DNA from: Io17-Chloro-G2 sp034428715 | Lineage (GTDB): Bacteria; Chloroflexota; Dehalococcoidia; Lucifugimonadales; UBA3495 | Assembly (NCBI GenBank): GCA_034428715.1 | Contig: DAOUHE010000022.1 | Location: 1-64,000, forward strand | DNA length: 64,000 nucleotides | Direction of reading: 5' to 3' | In this document: positions 41,219-50,380 of the stretch, in pieces | How the letters are laid out: each line of letters opens with the position of its first letter | Numbering within the stretch: the first letter of the stretch is position 1 | The notes under the pieces: generated by a model | The model's input: the letters and a program-made list of their open reading frames with translations, nothing else | The model's database searches: none | What the model was told of the DNA's origin: nothing | Translations under genes and position numbers: made by a program

Positions 41219-42184
41219 ATGAATTTGAGACTCTCCATCCTGTTGGTTGCCATTTTGGTCGTTTTTGGCGGCACGTTCCTCGTAGTCAGGCTTACCTCGT
41301 CTGGCAGCGGGGCCCCCAGCGAGCCCTGGATGTACCGCATGGACGAGAGCGCCCTGGTCAATATCACGGTCAGTTCCGGTGGACAGACCGTGGAATACGC
41401 CAGAAAACCCGGAGGCACCACCTGGTACATCCAGCAAGAACCGGAAGTCCCCGTGTTCTTGGACAAATGGAGTGGAACTCCGCTGCTGCTTAGCGGTCCC
41501 CGGGTAAACCGGGTCCTGGGCGCTACGATAGATGACCCGGCAACCTACGGACTGGACCCGCCTGAGGCGGCGGTCACGGTGGTGCAGAGGGGCGGCGAGT
41601 CTTTCGAATTTCACCTGGGCATCAAAACCCCCGACGAGGCCAATCAATATGCGCGGCTGGTGGGCGATCCACAACTGTTCACCGTTCCAGAGATTTGGGG
41701 GATGGTCATAACCCGCCTCGCCCTGGAGCCGCCCTACCCTCGTCTATTCGGTATCGAAGAGGAAAACCTGATCTACATCGAAGTCACGCAAGATAGGAAG
41801 ACCGAGCGTTACGCCGGCCGCCTGCGGAGTGGCGGCAGGGAATGGCTAGCACTACAGGAGGATGGCGACATTCCCGTTGACATGGATAGATGGGGCGATA
41901 TCGCCGCCAGGGTCAGCGATACTGAGGTCTACGATGTGCTGTCCGAGGAGATAGCAGACCCGGCGGCGCTGGGACTGGAACCTCCTCAGATAACGGCCAA
42001 GATCGGCGCGCGCGACGGGGCCATTTTCGTGGTCCACCTGGGCAATACAACGCCCAATGGAAATCAGATCTACGGCCGCCTGGTCGGCCTACCAGAACTT
42101 TACGCCGTCCCTCTGGATTGGGTAGAAACCATCACGGGATTGGTGACGGACCCCCCTTATACGGCAGGTTTGACAAGCCCTTGA
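41219..42184 (+). CDS. DUF4340-domain membrane protein of the GldFG operon
   Basis: 321 residues. An N-terminal helix RLSILLVAILVVFGGTFLVVR anchors the protein. It is followed by two similar extracytoplasmic units: MDESALVNITVSSGGQTVEYARKPGGTTWYI ... YGLDPPEAAVTVVQRGGESFEFHLGIKTPDEANQYARLVGDPQLFTVPE, then EENLIYIEVTQDRKTERYAGRL ... LGLEPPQITAKIGARDGAIFVVHLGNTTPNGNQIYGRLVGLPELYAVP. The double DUF4340 pattern is typical of the last gene in GldG-type operons. The exact role is not known; a cell-envelope assembly factor is likely. It starts 83 bases after the GldG-like gene. Confidence 0.87.
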   Translation: MNLRLSILLVAILVVFGGTFLVVRLTSSGSGAPSEPWMYRMDESALVNITVSSGGQTVEYARKPGGTTWYIQQEPEVPVFLDKWSGTPLLLSGPRVNRVLGATIDDPATYGLDPPEAAVTVVQRGGESFEFHLGIKTPDEANQYARLVGDPQLFTVPEIWGMVITRLALEPPYPRLFGIEEENLIYIEVTQDRKTERYAGRLRSGGREWLALQEDGDIPVDMDRWGDIAARVSDTEVYDVLSEEIADPAALGLEPPQITAKIGARDGAIFVVHLGNTTPNGNQIYGRLVGLPELYAVPLDWVETITGLVTDPPYTAGLTSP

Positions 42185-42349
42185 TTCGGCTGGAAAACGG
42201 TGTTCTTTATCACATGGGCCTTCATCACACCCTGAAATAATTATTAGATGAATCGGCCCGACATCCGCCACCGCAACCTTTATGGGCGCCGTTACCCATG
42301 AAGCACGGCGGTGGCACCTTCCGCTTATTTGTTCAATTGGGGTGTTTTG

Positions 42350-43624
42350 TTGAAAGCTGAAATCTTCTCCATCGGCACCGAACTGCTCATGGGAGAACTG
42401 ACCGACACCAACGCCGCATGGATCGCCGGGCGTCTGCCTCCCCTGGGCATCGAGCTACAATGGGTTTCCATCATCGGCGATAACCTGAATATGCTGAGCG
42501 AGGCATTTGCCCGGGGAATGGAACGGTCGGACATCATCTTCACCACGGGCGGGTTGGGACCCACCCAGGACGACCTGACTCGTGAGGCGGTGGCCAAGGC
42601 CTTTGGCGAGACTCCCACCGTTCAGGAAGAGGTGGTCCGGGATCTGGAGGAATACTTCAGGGGCCGGGGCACGGATATGCCCTCCCATAACATCAAGCAG
42701 GCCCACCTGATACCCTCGGCCCGATTCATCCCCAACCCCAACGGCACCGCTCCTGGTTGGTGGACCGAACGCGACGGGAAGATCGTGGTAAACATGCCGG
42801 GACCTCCCGGTGAGACCCATCCCATGTGGGAGGATCAGATCGCCCCGCGTCTCCGAGAATTGATCAGCGGCGAGGTCACCATCACCCGAAACGTCAAAAC
42901 CATGGGCATGTCGGAAGGGGCCATCGACGAGATCGTGGGGGAGTTCTTCGGCCACGATAACCCCTATCTGGGCATCTATTCCAAAGCGGATGGCATTCAC
43001 CTGAGGGTGATTGCCCGGGCCAAGGATGAGGCCACGGCCCGGATGATGATCGAGCCGGTGGAAACGGCGATCCACCAGCGGCTGGGGCCATACGTCTGGG
43101 GTTACGACGACGAGACGCCGGAGGTTGCCGTGGGCCTAGCCCTGATAGAAAGGGGAATGACATTGGCCACCATGGAGTCCTGCACTGGGGGGTATCTGGG
43201 CAACAGCATAACTGAGGTCCCCGACAGCGCATTTTATTTCAAAGGCGGGCTGGTGGCTTACAGCAGAGATTCAATGATCGCGGCCGGAGTCCCAGCACAA
43301 GTGATAGACAGCCACAGTGAGGTCAGTCAGGAGACGGCAATGGCCATGGCCCAAGCGGTCCGCCGTGAGTTGAAGGCCGATTACGGCATCGGTATCGCCG
43401 GATCAATTTCTCCCACGACACCGACCGCGTCCGCTTCACAGGTAAGGCCTTCTGAGGAGCCAGCATCGGTGAGAAGGCCTATGGGCACCGCCTACGTGGC
43501 CATCGTCGGACCGGAAGGCGTCAAGGAAATGGAACTGCGGGTGCCTCCCCGACGCATCACCATCAAGCGCCGCATATCCAACAACGCGCTGATAGAGCTG
43601 AAAAAGCTGATAGCGGAGGGGTGA
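42350..43624 (+). CDS. cinA: CinA-family protein (nicotinamide-nucleotide amidase), with unusual insertion
   Basis: About 424 residues from a TTG at 42350 (GGGGTG just upstream); a GTG at 42311 is in frame. The N-terminal MoeA/MogA-like domain has IFSIGTELLMGELTDTNAAWIAGRLPPLGI and FTTGGLGPTQDDLTREAVAKAFG. NPNGTAPGWW and MPGPPGETHPM lie in the middle. The C-terminal PncC domain has ATMESCTGGYLGNSI. The conserved GIAGPxGG-KPVG loop is replaced by GIAG-SISPTTPTASASQ...VRRP-MGTAY, about 17 residues longer. The insertion contains a 9-bp inverted repeat. The enzyme recycles NMN and aids competence-type DNA processing in model organisms. Confidence 0.87.
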   Translation: MKAEIFSIGTELLMGELTDTNAAWIAGRLPPLGIELQWVSIIGDNLNMLSEAFARGMERSDIIFTTGGLGPTQDDLTREAVAKAFGETPTVQEEVVRDLEEYFRGRGTDMPSHNIKQAHLIPSARFIPNPNGTAPGWWTERDGKIVVNMPGPPGETHPMWEDQIAPRLRELISGEVTITRNVKTMGMSEGAIDEIVGEFFGHDNPYLGIYSKADGIHLRVIARAKDEATARMMIEPVETAIHQRLGPYVWGYDDETPEVAVGLALIERGMTLATMESCTGGYLGNSITEVPDSAFYFKGGLVAYSRDSMIAAGVPAQVIDSHSEVSQETAMAMAQAVRRELKADYGIGIAGSISPTTPTASASQVRPSEEPASVRRPMGTAYVAIVGPEGVKEMELRVPPRRITIKRRISNNALIELKKLIAEG

Positions 43625-43695
43625 TGCCCCCACGTGATTGGCCTCAGGCCCAATCACGACTTCTAACTATTGAATCTGATCGCTCTAGAAAGAAA

Positions 43696-45486
43696 TCACT
43701 CGGCGGTGACGACAAGGGAAACCCTGCGGACACCATCGTCGATCATGCTGGTGATGAACGCGGACCTTAGAGGTTCCACGAAGGGCTCCGCTTCCGCTTT
43801 GTATTGGCTGAATTCTTTGGCATCCATTGCCGCAACGGCTGCCTGTTCGAGTTCAGAGATATTTAGATAAAATAGCATCTCCGGTAGGCCGGAAAACCGG
43901 CTCGCGATGCGAGAATACTCTGGGTCATCGGCCAAAGAAGGCCGTTCGTTCGCCTCAACTAAGGCGACTTCCTTAAAAACACCAGTGTCTGTGGCGATTA
44001 TCAATTGGCCGTCCAGAATCAGATAGCCGGGCCGATACACATCGTTACCAAGAATCTGGGACGCCTCATATACGACTCCGATCCCAGCGCCATGGACCGT
44101 TGACGCTGCCGTGATCCCCATTTGATCCTCCAATCGGCCAGATATCGTTGTCAAGACATTTTCGACGCTGTCCCGTTTCCCTTTATCAAATTTGACCAAC
44201 ACCGCGGCCCTCACCGCAGCGGTGGGCGGCTGTTCTGAAGCCCCCTCGAAATCCGACTGCAACAGAACGAACGAGAACTCTCCGGACATCCAATCCAACA
44301 GATCCCTCTCAAAATCAAACCCGGCGATCTCTTCGAAACGGTCCAATAAAATGTCAAAGACATCGGAGAGGCTGTCTTCTTCGTTGATATTTGGATCGAC
44401 CATGAAAGTCAAAACGGATTGAACGTCGGGCTCTTGATCGGCTACCGATTGAACGGCGAGCCGTTCTCTGAGCAGGTCCAAGTCTGTTGAAATCTTAAAC
44501 GCGCCATACGCGATGGAGTCTGCGGGGACCAGATGCGCGGATGACAAGCTGGTCGTTGCCGGCGGCGGCATTCGCTCAACGGTCTTGACTGGTGAAATGA
44601 CATCCACTTGAACACCCAGTTCCAAAAGCGACCCGGTCAAGGCGAACCAGTCCAACCCCAACTCATCGACTTGACTGCGTAGCGCCTCCGGGATTTGGCT
44701 GCCAAACTGGCGTTTGCTATCGGTCCATATCGCTTTCACATCTACATAAGAGGTCAAGAAACGCTCTTTGGGCAGGCTTTCACGAACCGTTTGGAACTTG
44801 GGGTTGGAATACAACGACTCTCCATCGCCGCCGCCTTGGATACGGTCGATGGTCTCTTCCAACAGGTCTGAATCCGACGCGAATTTCAAATAATCGCCGG
44901 CTGCCGCGAAATAGGCGAACGCGGAGTCGTCTCTGAATACGGTAGCTCCCTGATAGGTTTCACTCTCGTAATCGTTACCTTCATCCTCCAAAAAGCTGAT
45001 CCAGTCTTCTAGAAATTCCCGTGACCGGGCCGGGTCTGTGATTTCTAACAGCGCGATTACGATCGGTATGCCGCCCATCTCACCGGCTACCACAGACCCA
45101 ACCACATCTATGACACCAATGCCGATCTCGGGGCCCAGCCAAGGTTCCACGTCCCTCTTAAAGTCAAAACCCGTCTCAGACTCGATGTCGTCCATCCAAT
45201 TGTCTAACTTTGGCTGAAATCCCGGGTGTTGGGAGAACCTCTCCCAGAGTCCCTGGGCTTTCCCTAGTTGACCTGTTCCGGGATGAAGATTCAGAGAAAG
45301 GTAGATTTGGGCATCCGGTGGCAGATACTTGGCGGTTTGCTCCGGTGCGATGGTCTTTCCCCGTAGGACATACAGGGTTGCGGTGCTTGCGGCTGCCACG
45401 GTGAACACCACCAACAAAATGATAAGGACTGGGATCAATCCCAGTCCTTTTTCATCGGCGCGCAAACCCATAACCCTCCGCATCAA
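43696..45486 (-). CDS. DUF3352-domain membrane-anchored protein
   Basis: 596 residues. One N-terminal helix LGLIPVLIILLVVFTVAAASTATLYVLRG follows a short basic start. The remainder has the DUF3352 pattern seen in cyanobacterial and Chloroflexota proteins: AKYLPPDAQIYLSLNLHPG near residue 55, repeated as LVPADSIAYGAFKISTD near residue 320; WMDDIESETGFDFKRDVEPWLGPEIGIGVIDV and FDFERDLLDWMSGEFSFVLLQ; paired GDYLKFASD and VYRPGYLILDGQLIIATDTG. The function is unknown. It is the last gene of the minus-strand cluster with the NorD-like VWA protein, 67 bases away. Confidence 0.85.
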   Translation of the reverse strand: MMRRVMGLRADEKGLGLIPVLIILLVVFTVAAASTATLYVLRGKTIAPEQTAKYLPPDAQIYLSLNLHPGTGQLGKAQGLWERFSQHPGFQPKLDNWMDDIESETGFDFKRDVEPWLGPEIGIGVIDVVGSVVAGEMGGIPIVIALLEITDPARSREFLEDWISFLEDEGNDYESETYQGATVFRDDSAFAYFAAAGDYLKFASDSDLLEETIDRIQGGGDGESLYSNPKFQTVRESLPKERFLTSYVDVKAIWTDSKRQFGSQIPEALRSQVDELGLDWFALTGSLLELGVQVDVISPVKTVERMPPPATTSLSSAHLVPADSIAYGAFKISTDLDLLRERLAVQSVADQEPDVQSVLTFMVDPNINEEDSLSDVFDILLDRFEEIAGFDFERDLLDWMSGEFSFVLLQSDFEGASEQPPTAAVRAAVLVKFDKGKRDSVENVLTTISGRLEDQMGITAASTVHGAGIGVVYEASQILGNDVYRPGYLILDGQLIIATDTGVFKEVALVEANERPSLADDPEYSRIASRFSGLPEMLFYLNISELEQAAVAAMDAKEFSQYKAEAEPFVEPLRSAFITSMIDDGVRRVSLVVTAE

Positions 45487-45553
45487 CCGGTGGCGTCCAC
45501 CGCGGGGCCTGCCTTCGCGGTCCCTGGCTTCGGCGGTTGGTCTATCACTGGCC

Positions 45554-48500
45554 CTACAGGGTCAGTTGGCGGTAAAGCATGGGGAGCCTTTCCGGCAGCG
45601 CCCATATATCCCCCAAAACCTCGTATCCCATGTCGCCGCACATGCTCTTGAGGTAATCGTGCCCGGCTTTATCCACGGTGAGGCAGAAGGGTGTTATGTC
45701 CTTCCGTTTGGCTTCGATTAACGCCATATGGGTGTCGTGGACCGCATATTCCTTTTCCACGCCCTCCCGGCTATAGCCCCGGTCCTGGGGCCGGCCGTCA
45801 CTGATCAGGAACATTATCTTGGTCGTAGCGTCCTGATTTTCCAGCTTGCTAGTCGCGTGACGAATGGCGGCGCCCATCCGGGTGGCATGCAATGGGGTGA
45901 TCTTGTCGATACGGCGTTTGACCTTGTCGCTAAAGCCTTCATTGATGTCTTTGATGACGTAGAACTCAACGTTTTCCCGCCCGTAACCGGAAAAGCCGTA
46001 GATGCCATACGTATCGCCGATGGCTTCCAGCGCGTTGATCAGCAGGGCCGTGCTTTCCTTTTCCAGGTCGATGATCCGTTTGTAGTTGCGGCGCACCAGC
46101 CCTTCCCGCCGCCGGCGAAGCCAGACCATGTACTCCACCGGATCGTCGGGGGCATCCCGGTCATCAACCACCTGCCGGCCTTCATCGATGGCTTCGGCCG
46201 TGGACGCGCTCATGTCCAGCAAGAACACCACCGCCACGTCTCGGCGGGTGCGGTTACGCTGCCAGTAGATCTTTTCATCTGGCGGCACTTTCATTCGCAG
46301 GTCGGCCCAGGCCTCTATGGCGGCGTTCAGTTCCACGTCCTCGCCGTCGGTCAGACGGTAGATCTTGCGGAAGTTCTCGGGCATTATCAACTCGAACTGC
46401 CGGCGGATGTGGTTGGACAAGGACATGTAGTTCTTTAAAGCTTCGGAGTAGAAGTTGGAGTCGCCCTCTTCGAGCATCTTTTCCTTGACTATGCACCACC
46501 GGGGTTTGTAATCAGCCGCCCGGAAGTCCCACTCGTCATAGGCATATGTCTGGGGCTCTTTGGCCTCCAACTCACCGCCCTGTTCGTTGTCGTGAAGCAG
46601 GGGCCCATATCCATCACCAGGCTGGGCGTTGGGAGGCGGGGTTCCCGCTTCCTTCATGATATTCTGGGCGAACATGGCCATGCTATTCTGTATGTCGCCC
46701 TCTTCGGCATCCAGCTCCAGTTCCGCGCTGTCCTGCAGCAACTGCTCCAACATCTCCTTGGAGATGGGCTCGCCTTCACCGTCTTGGCTGGAATCCATCT
46801 GCAGTTTGGTCAATAGCTGGACCATTTCAGGTTTGAAATCGCCGCGGAAATCAATGGGCTCCGGAGATTCGTAAGACTCGCCATCACCGGCCTCCCCCGA
46901 CGCCTCCATACCGGCCTGAAGCTGGTCGATCAGCGACTCATACTCCTCTTCCGAAAATTCGCCGGGCTCTTCCAGGTCTTGGTCCTGGAACTCTTCTTCG
47001 GGTATGGTCTCATTTTGAACCCGGGAGATGATCTCATAGGCCCTGAGGGTGGCTTCGGCCGTATCTTCGACTGTTGCCTCGGAATTCCGGAGTTCATGCA
47101 GGATTTGGGCCAATACCACCGCGGCCTCTTCATACTCGGTGGGCACCGGTAGCTCGGTGAACTGTTCCAAGCTCATGTGGATCATCAACTCCACCAGGGC
47201 TTCTTGCAGGCCCAACTCCCGAATATTAGGCCGGGTGGCCAACGACTCACCCTGCACCTTCACGGCCGACCGCCTTATGCCCGGGTATTCCACCTTGATG
47301 CGGTAATCCAGGCGGCAATCCTCCAAAACCGTGAAAAGGTCAAATGCCAAACGCCGGTTCTCGAAGAGTTGAAAGAAGCGGCCTATATCGGTGTAGGCCC
47401 TCACTGTCTCCGCGCCACCTTCGACAACGGGAGCGGGCACATTCTCGGCGACGTCCAATTCTTGGGGAGTTGCCAGCATCTGAGCGGTGAGAGCGGCCTG
47501 CCGTTCTTTGGCTTCCTCTTCCATTCGGTGGCGGCGGTCATCGAACAATTCCGACGGCTTTTCAAAATCATATTCGAAACTGCCGAATTCCAGGTGGCCT
47601 ACCTGGTGGGTGGAAACCACCTTGAACCAGGCAAAATTCTCTTGCTTGTCGGAGTAATGGTCCACCACCGGCGGCAGGAAGACCCGGGTACCGTCGGTGG
47701 ACGAGGTGTCTTCGTCTACCCAGCCGATGTTTTTGTTGACCAATTCCTTGGTGTCCATCACCTCGATGGGCGACCCGGAGAGGGCCCGGCAATACAGGCG
47801 GATGATACCCTTCACCCGTTCCAATTCCAGGCTGGAAGACAGCGTTTCCAACATGGCTTCCGAAGTGTTGGACTCGATCTTGAAGAAGGCTATGCCACTT
47901 TCAGTGTTTTCTTTCAGCAAGCCCGAGCCATGCTGGAACCAGGCGTCGAGTTGGCTGATGGTTATTCGGTTCAGCACATCGGACAAGCTCTTGAGGAATG
48001 CCGGCACGGCTTCCGGAGAGGTGGCCAACAATGTCTCACACAGGTCCAGGATATATCCTTGGGAGCCGCCCGGCACCTTGCTAAGGGCCTGGGTGCCGTC
48101 GGACAGGAACCGGGACGTGTCCCGCAGCCCGACCTTGGCCAAACGTTCACCCAATTTCAGGAAACGCCCGGTCTGGCCATCGTCTATCTGCTGCAGGGCC
48201 TTGGGAACCACTTCCAGGCAGCTTTTGACCTCACGCCAGCTGCCTTCGATCAGGGCCCTGGACATGGAAAGGAAAGGCTCCCTTTCGCGGCCCATGGCAG
48301 GCAAAACATCGCGGCCCAATACTAAACATTCCGCCGCCACGTCATAGGACTTGTAAGACAACGCCTCCACCAGAGAAGCGAATACCTCCACGTCCCAGAA
48401 GGGAAGTCCCCGTACCAGGTCGGGGCTGACTTCAAAGAACTTGGAGGCCAGGGTGCTGGACTTCCAGGTTCCCTTATACAAACTGCGGCCGAGGCCTGCC

Positions 48501-48859
48501 CAACGGGGAATGTATTGGGGCCTCAGGTTGGGGACTATGTCGGCACTGGCTTTAAAAAAGGCCACCGCAAGGGAAGGTGAGTCTTGCGCCAGGTAGGTTC
48601 CGCACCGGGCCCACTGCATGAACGACGGGAAGGACAGAAACCGGGCGACCTCGGGACCAACGCGGTAATACTCGACGGCCGATTCCCATGACCGCACTGT
48701 CTGGTTGGCGATTGCCAGGCCTTCTTTGGCCCACAGCACCAGTTCTTCGGCGCTGAAAGTCGGCTCAACCAGAACCAGGGCCTCGTTGTAGGCCTCCAAA
48801 ACCGCCTGGGGCAGCTTTGCTAATTCCTGTGCTATTTCGGATCGGGGGTCTGTACTCAA
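45554..48859 (-). CDS. Large NorD-like VWA protein with helical repeats and zincin-like motif
   Basis: 1101 residues from a TTG with AGGAG six bases upstream. Residues 1-400 are alpha-helical repeats of about 36-40 residues (LAIANQTVRSWESAVEYYRVGPEVARFL and so on). In the middle, WFKVVSTHQVGHLEFGSF places H418-x3-H422, and LEDCRLDYRIK gives E513-D514, a zincin-like layout in which the catalytic Glu of HExxH is Gln. An acidic region (about 620-760) follows. The VWA domain starts near residue 875 with the MIDAS VVFLLDMSASTAEAID (Asp882) and ends with YEVLGDIWALPERLPMLYRQL. NorD/CobT-type VWA proteins pair with MoxR ATPases in cofactor insertion. The NorQ-like partner lies two genes upstream. 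Confidence 0.88.
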   Translation of the reverse strand: MSTDPRSEIAQELAKLPQAVLEAYNEALVLVEPTFSAEELVLWAKEGLAIANQTVRSWESAVEYYRVGPEVARFLSFPSFMQWARCGTYLAQDSPSLAVAFFKASADIVPNLRPQYIPRWAGLGRSLYKGTWKSSTLASKFFEVSPDLVRGLPFWDVEVFASLVEALSYKSYDVAAECLVLGRDVLPAMGREREPFLSMSRALIEGSWREVKSCLEVVPKALQQIDDGQTGRFLKLGERLAKVGLRDTSRFLSDGTQALSKVPGGSQGYILDLCETLLATSPEAVPAFLKSLSDVLNRITISQLDAWFQHGSGLLKENTESGIAFFKIESNTSEAMLETLSSSLELERVKGIIRLYCRALSGSPIEVMDTKELVNKNIGWVDEDTSSTDGTRVFLPPVVDHYSDKQENFAWFKVVSTHQVGHLEFGSFEYDFEKPSELFDDRRHRMEEEAKERQAALTAQMLATPQELDVAENVPAPVVEGGAETVRAYTDIGRFFQLFENRRLAFDLFTVLEDCRLDYRIKVEYPGIRRSAVKVQGESLATRPNIRELGLQEALVELMIHMSLEQFTELPVPTEYEEAAVVLAQILHELRNSEATVEDTAEATLRAYEIISRVQNETIPEEEFQDQDLEEPGEFSEEEYESLIDQLQAGMEASGEAGDGESYESPEPIDFRGDFKPEMVQLLTKLQMDSSQDGEGEPISKEMLEQLLQDSAELELDAEEGDIQNSMAMFAQNIMKEAGTPPPNAQPGDGYGPLLHDNEQGGELEAKEPQTYAYDEWDFRAADYKPRWCIVKEKMLEEGDSNFYSEALKNYMSLSNHIRRQFELIMPENFRKIYRLTDGEDVELNAAIEAWADLRMKVPPDEKIYWQRNRTRRDVAVVFLLDMSASTAEAIDEGRQVVDDRDAPDDPVEYMVWLRRRREGLVRRNYKRIIDLEKESTALLINALEAIGDTYGIYGFSGYGRENVEFYVIKDINEGFSDKVKRRIDKITPLHATRMGAAIRHATSKLENQDATTKIMFLISDGRPQDRGYSREGVEKEYAVHDTHMALIEAKRKDITPFCLTVDKAGHDYLKSMCGDMGYEVLGDIWALPERLPMLYRQLTL

Positions 48860-48860
48860 G

Positions 48861-49472
48861 TTAGTCTCCTTGCACCGCTGTCCCTTTATCTAAAACGTCA
48901 GGCAACACACCGGGCAACAATTCAAGAAATTGCTGGAGTATCCGCGCTGTCGCCCCGTATATCAGGTGCCCGCCGTATGCGTAGGAATAGCTTTCTTCTG
49001 TTTGACCCTCTTGCCAATGGGTTTCCACTCTGATACTGGCAGGGTCGTGGAGGATATTCACGGGTGCTTCCAGCACCTCGGCAATCTCCTTGGCGCTGGG
49101 TTTGAATGGGTAGGGGTAGGCAATGGTGCCGACGTACACGTTGACCGCGAATCCGGTTCGGGTGGTGACGTCGTCCAATTGGCCCAGGACTTTGACATCG
49201 CCCCGAAGGATGCCCATCTCTTCTTCTGTTTCCCGCAGGGCCGTATCCAGCGAGTCTTGGTCTTCGGGGTCACGGGCGCCGCCGGGGAAGGAGATCTCAC
49301 CCTTGTGGTGCTCCACGTCCTCCGAGCGTTTGTTCAACAAAATGCAGTATTCGCCGTTACGGGGGTAGAGCAAGAGCATTACCGCTGCGGGAGTCAAAGA
49401 AGCGTCGGCCACCGTTTTTCTTACACGGCCCGCCAACGCTTTCTCGATCACATCCAAGGGGGATGGGGCCAT
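48861..49472 (-). CDS. CoA-type NUDIX hydrolase
   Basis: 203 residues. The NUDIX box variant GGARDPEDQDSLDTALRETEEEMGI near residue 64 follows KGEISFPGG, the arrangement of the NudL/CoA pyrophosphatase subgroup. AVMLLLYPRNGEYCILLNKRSEDVEHHKGEISFPGG opens the fold. In this subgroup the enzyme cleaves CoA or its derivatives to 3',5'-ADP and phosphopantetheine. The gene overlaps neither neighbour (1 base to the VWA gene, 8 to the NorQ gene). A dephospho-CoA kinase is in the same operon, which supports a CoA-related substrate. Confidence 0.87.
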   Translation of the reverse strand: MAPSPLDVIEKALAGRVRKTVADASLTPAAVMLLLYPRNGEYCILLNKRSEDVEHHKGEISFPGGARDPEDQDSLDTALRETEEEMGILRGDVKVLGQLDDVTTRTGFAVNVYVGTIAYPYPFKPSAKEIAEVLEAPVNILHDPASIRVETHWQEGQTEESYSYAYGGHLIYGATARILQQFLELLPGVLPDVLDKGTAVQGD

Positions 49473-49480
49473 TGAAACCT

Positions 49481-50380
49481 CTATTCGAATATCGAGGAGA
49501 CCACCTCTTCAATACTGCGCTGCAGCTCTACTTCGTCGGTGAGGGTCCACACGATCGCCACCTGGCAGGCTCGCCGCTCCCCGATGCCCTCGGTCATCAG
49601 CCGGCCTGCGTAAATCAACAGCCGGGTGCTGGCGCCCTCTTGCAGGCCGTGCTCCTGCAGGTTGCGTATCTTTACGCCCAGCTTGGCCAGCGCTTCCGAT
49701 TGCTCTTTCGAACAGCCACTCTCGCGGGCCACTATCCGAGCTTCAATGGGCTCAGGAGGATAGTAGAACTCAATGGAGATGAACCGCTGCCGGGTGCTAT
49801 GCTTCAGGTCCTTCAACGCGCTCTGGTAGTGGGGGTTGTAGGAGATACAAAGCAGGAAGCGGTCGTCGGCTTCAATGATGGAACCGGTCTTTTCCACGGG
49901 CAGGATTCGTCGGTGGTCGGTCAGGGGGTGAATCAACACCGTGGTGTCTTTCCGCGCTTCCACAACCTCGTCTAAGTAAAGGATCGCGCCATTCTTCACA
50001 GCGCGGGTCATGGGGCCGTCCATCCACCTGGTGCCTTCGGCGTCCAGAAGGTAACGGCCAACCAGGTCACTGGCGGTAAGGTCTTCGTGGCAGGCGATGG
50101 TAACCAGAGGAACGCGAACCTCCCCTTCTTCCAACTCCTCTGCCTTCCCGTCCTTATCCTTGAGCACGCTGAGGGGCCGCCCCAATTTCCAGGCCATATA
50201 CTCAACGAACCGGGTCTTGCCGCAACCGGTGGGGCCCTTCAACAAAACGGGGATGTGCTGATGGTATGCGGCGGTGAAAAGCTCCAATTCATCGGCAACC
50301 GGCACATAATAGGGCTCGTCCCGGACCAGAAATTCTTCTATGGCATATTCTTTGAATGATGGCTCGACGGCTTCTACCAT
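49481..50380 (-). CDS. MoxR-family AAA+ ATPase (NorQ/CbbQ-like)
   Basis: 299 residues. LFTAAYHQHIPVLLKGPTGCGKTRFVEYMAWKLGRPL near residue 45 is Walker A. ITIACHEDLTASDLVGRYLLDAEGTRWMDGPMTRAVKNGAILYLDEVVEARKDTTVLIHPLTDHRR contains Walker B (ILYLDEV) and the NorQ/CbbQ/GvpN fingerprint. LLCISYNPHYQSALKDLKHSTRQRFISIEF is sensor 1 and arginine-finger region. It is the ATPase partner of VWA proteins that remodel or activate target enzymes. It overlaps the CoaE stop by one base (TAATG). Confidence 0.92.
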   Translation of the reverse strand: MVEAVEPSFKEYAIEEFLVRDEPYYVPVADELELFTAAYHQHIPVLLKGPTGCGKTRFVEYMAWKLGRPLSVLKDKDGKAEELEEGEVRVPLVTIACHEDLTASDLVGRYLLDAEGTRWMDGPMTRAVKNGAILYLDEVVEARKDTTVLIHPLTDHRRILPVEKTGSIIEADDRFLLCISYNPHYQSALKDLKHSTRQRFISIEFYYPPEPIEARIVARESGCSKEQSEALAKLGVKIRNLQEHGLQEGASTRLLIYAGRLMTEGIGERRACQVAIVWTLTDEVELQRSIEEVVSSIFE

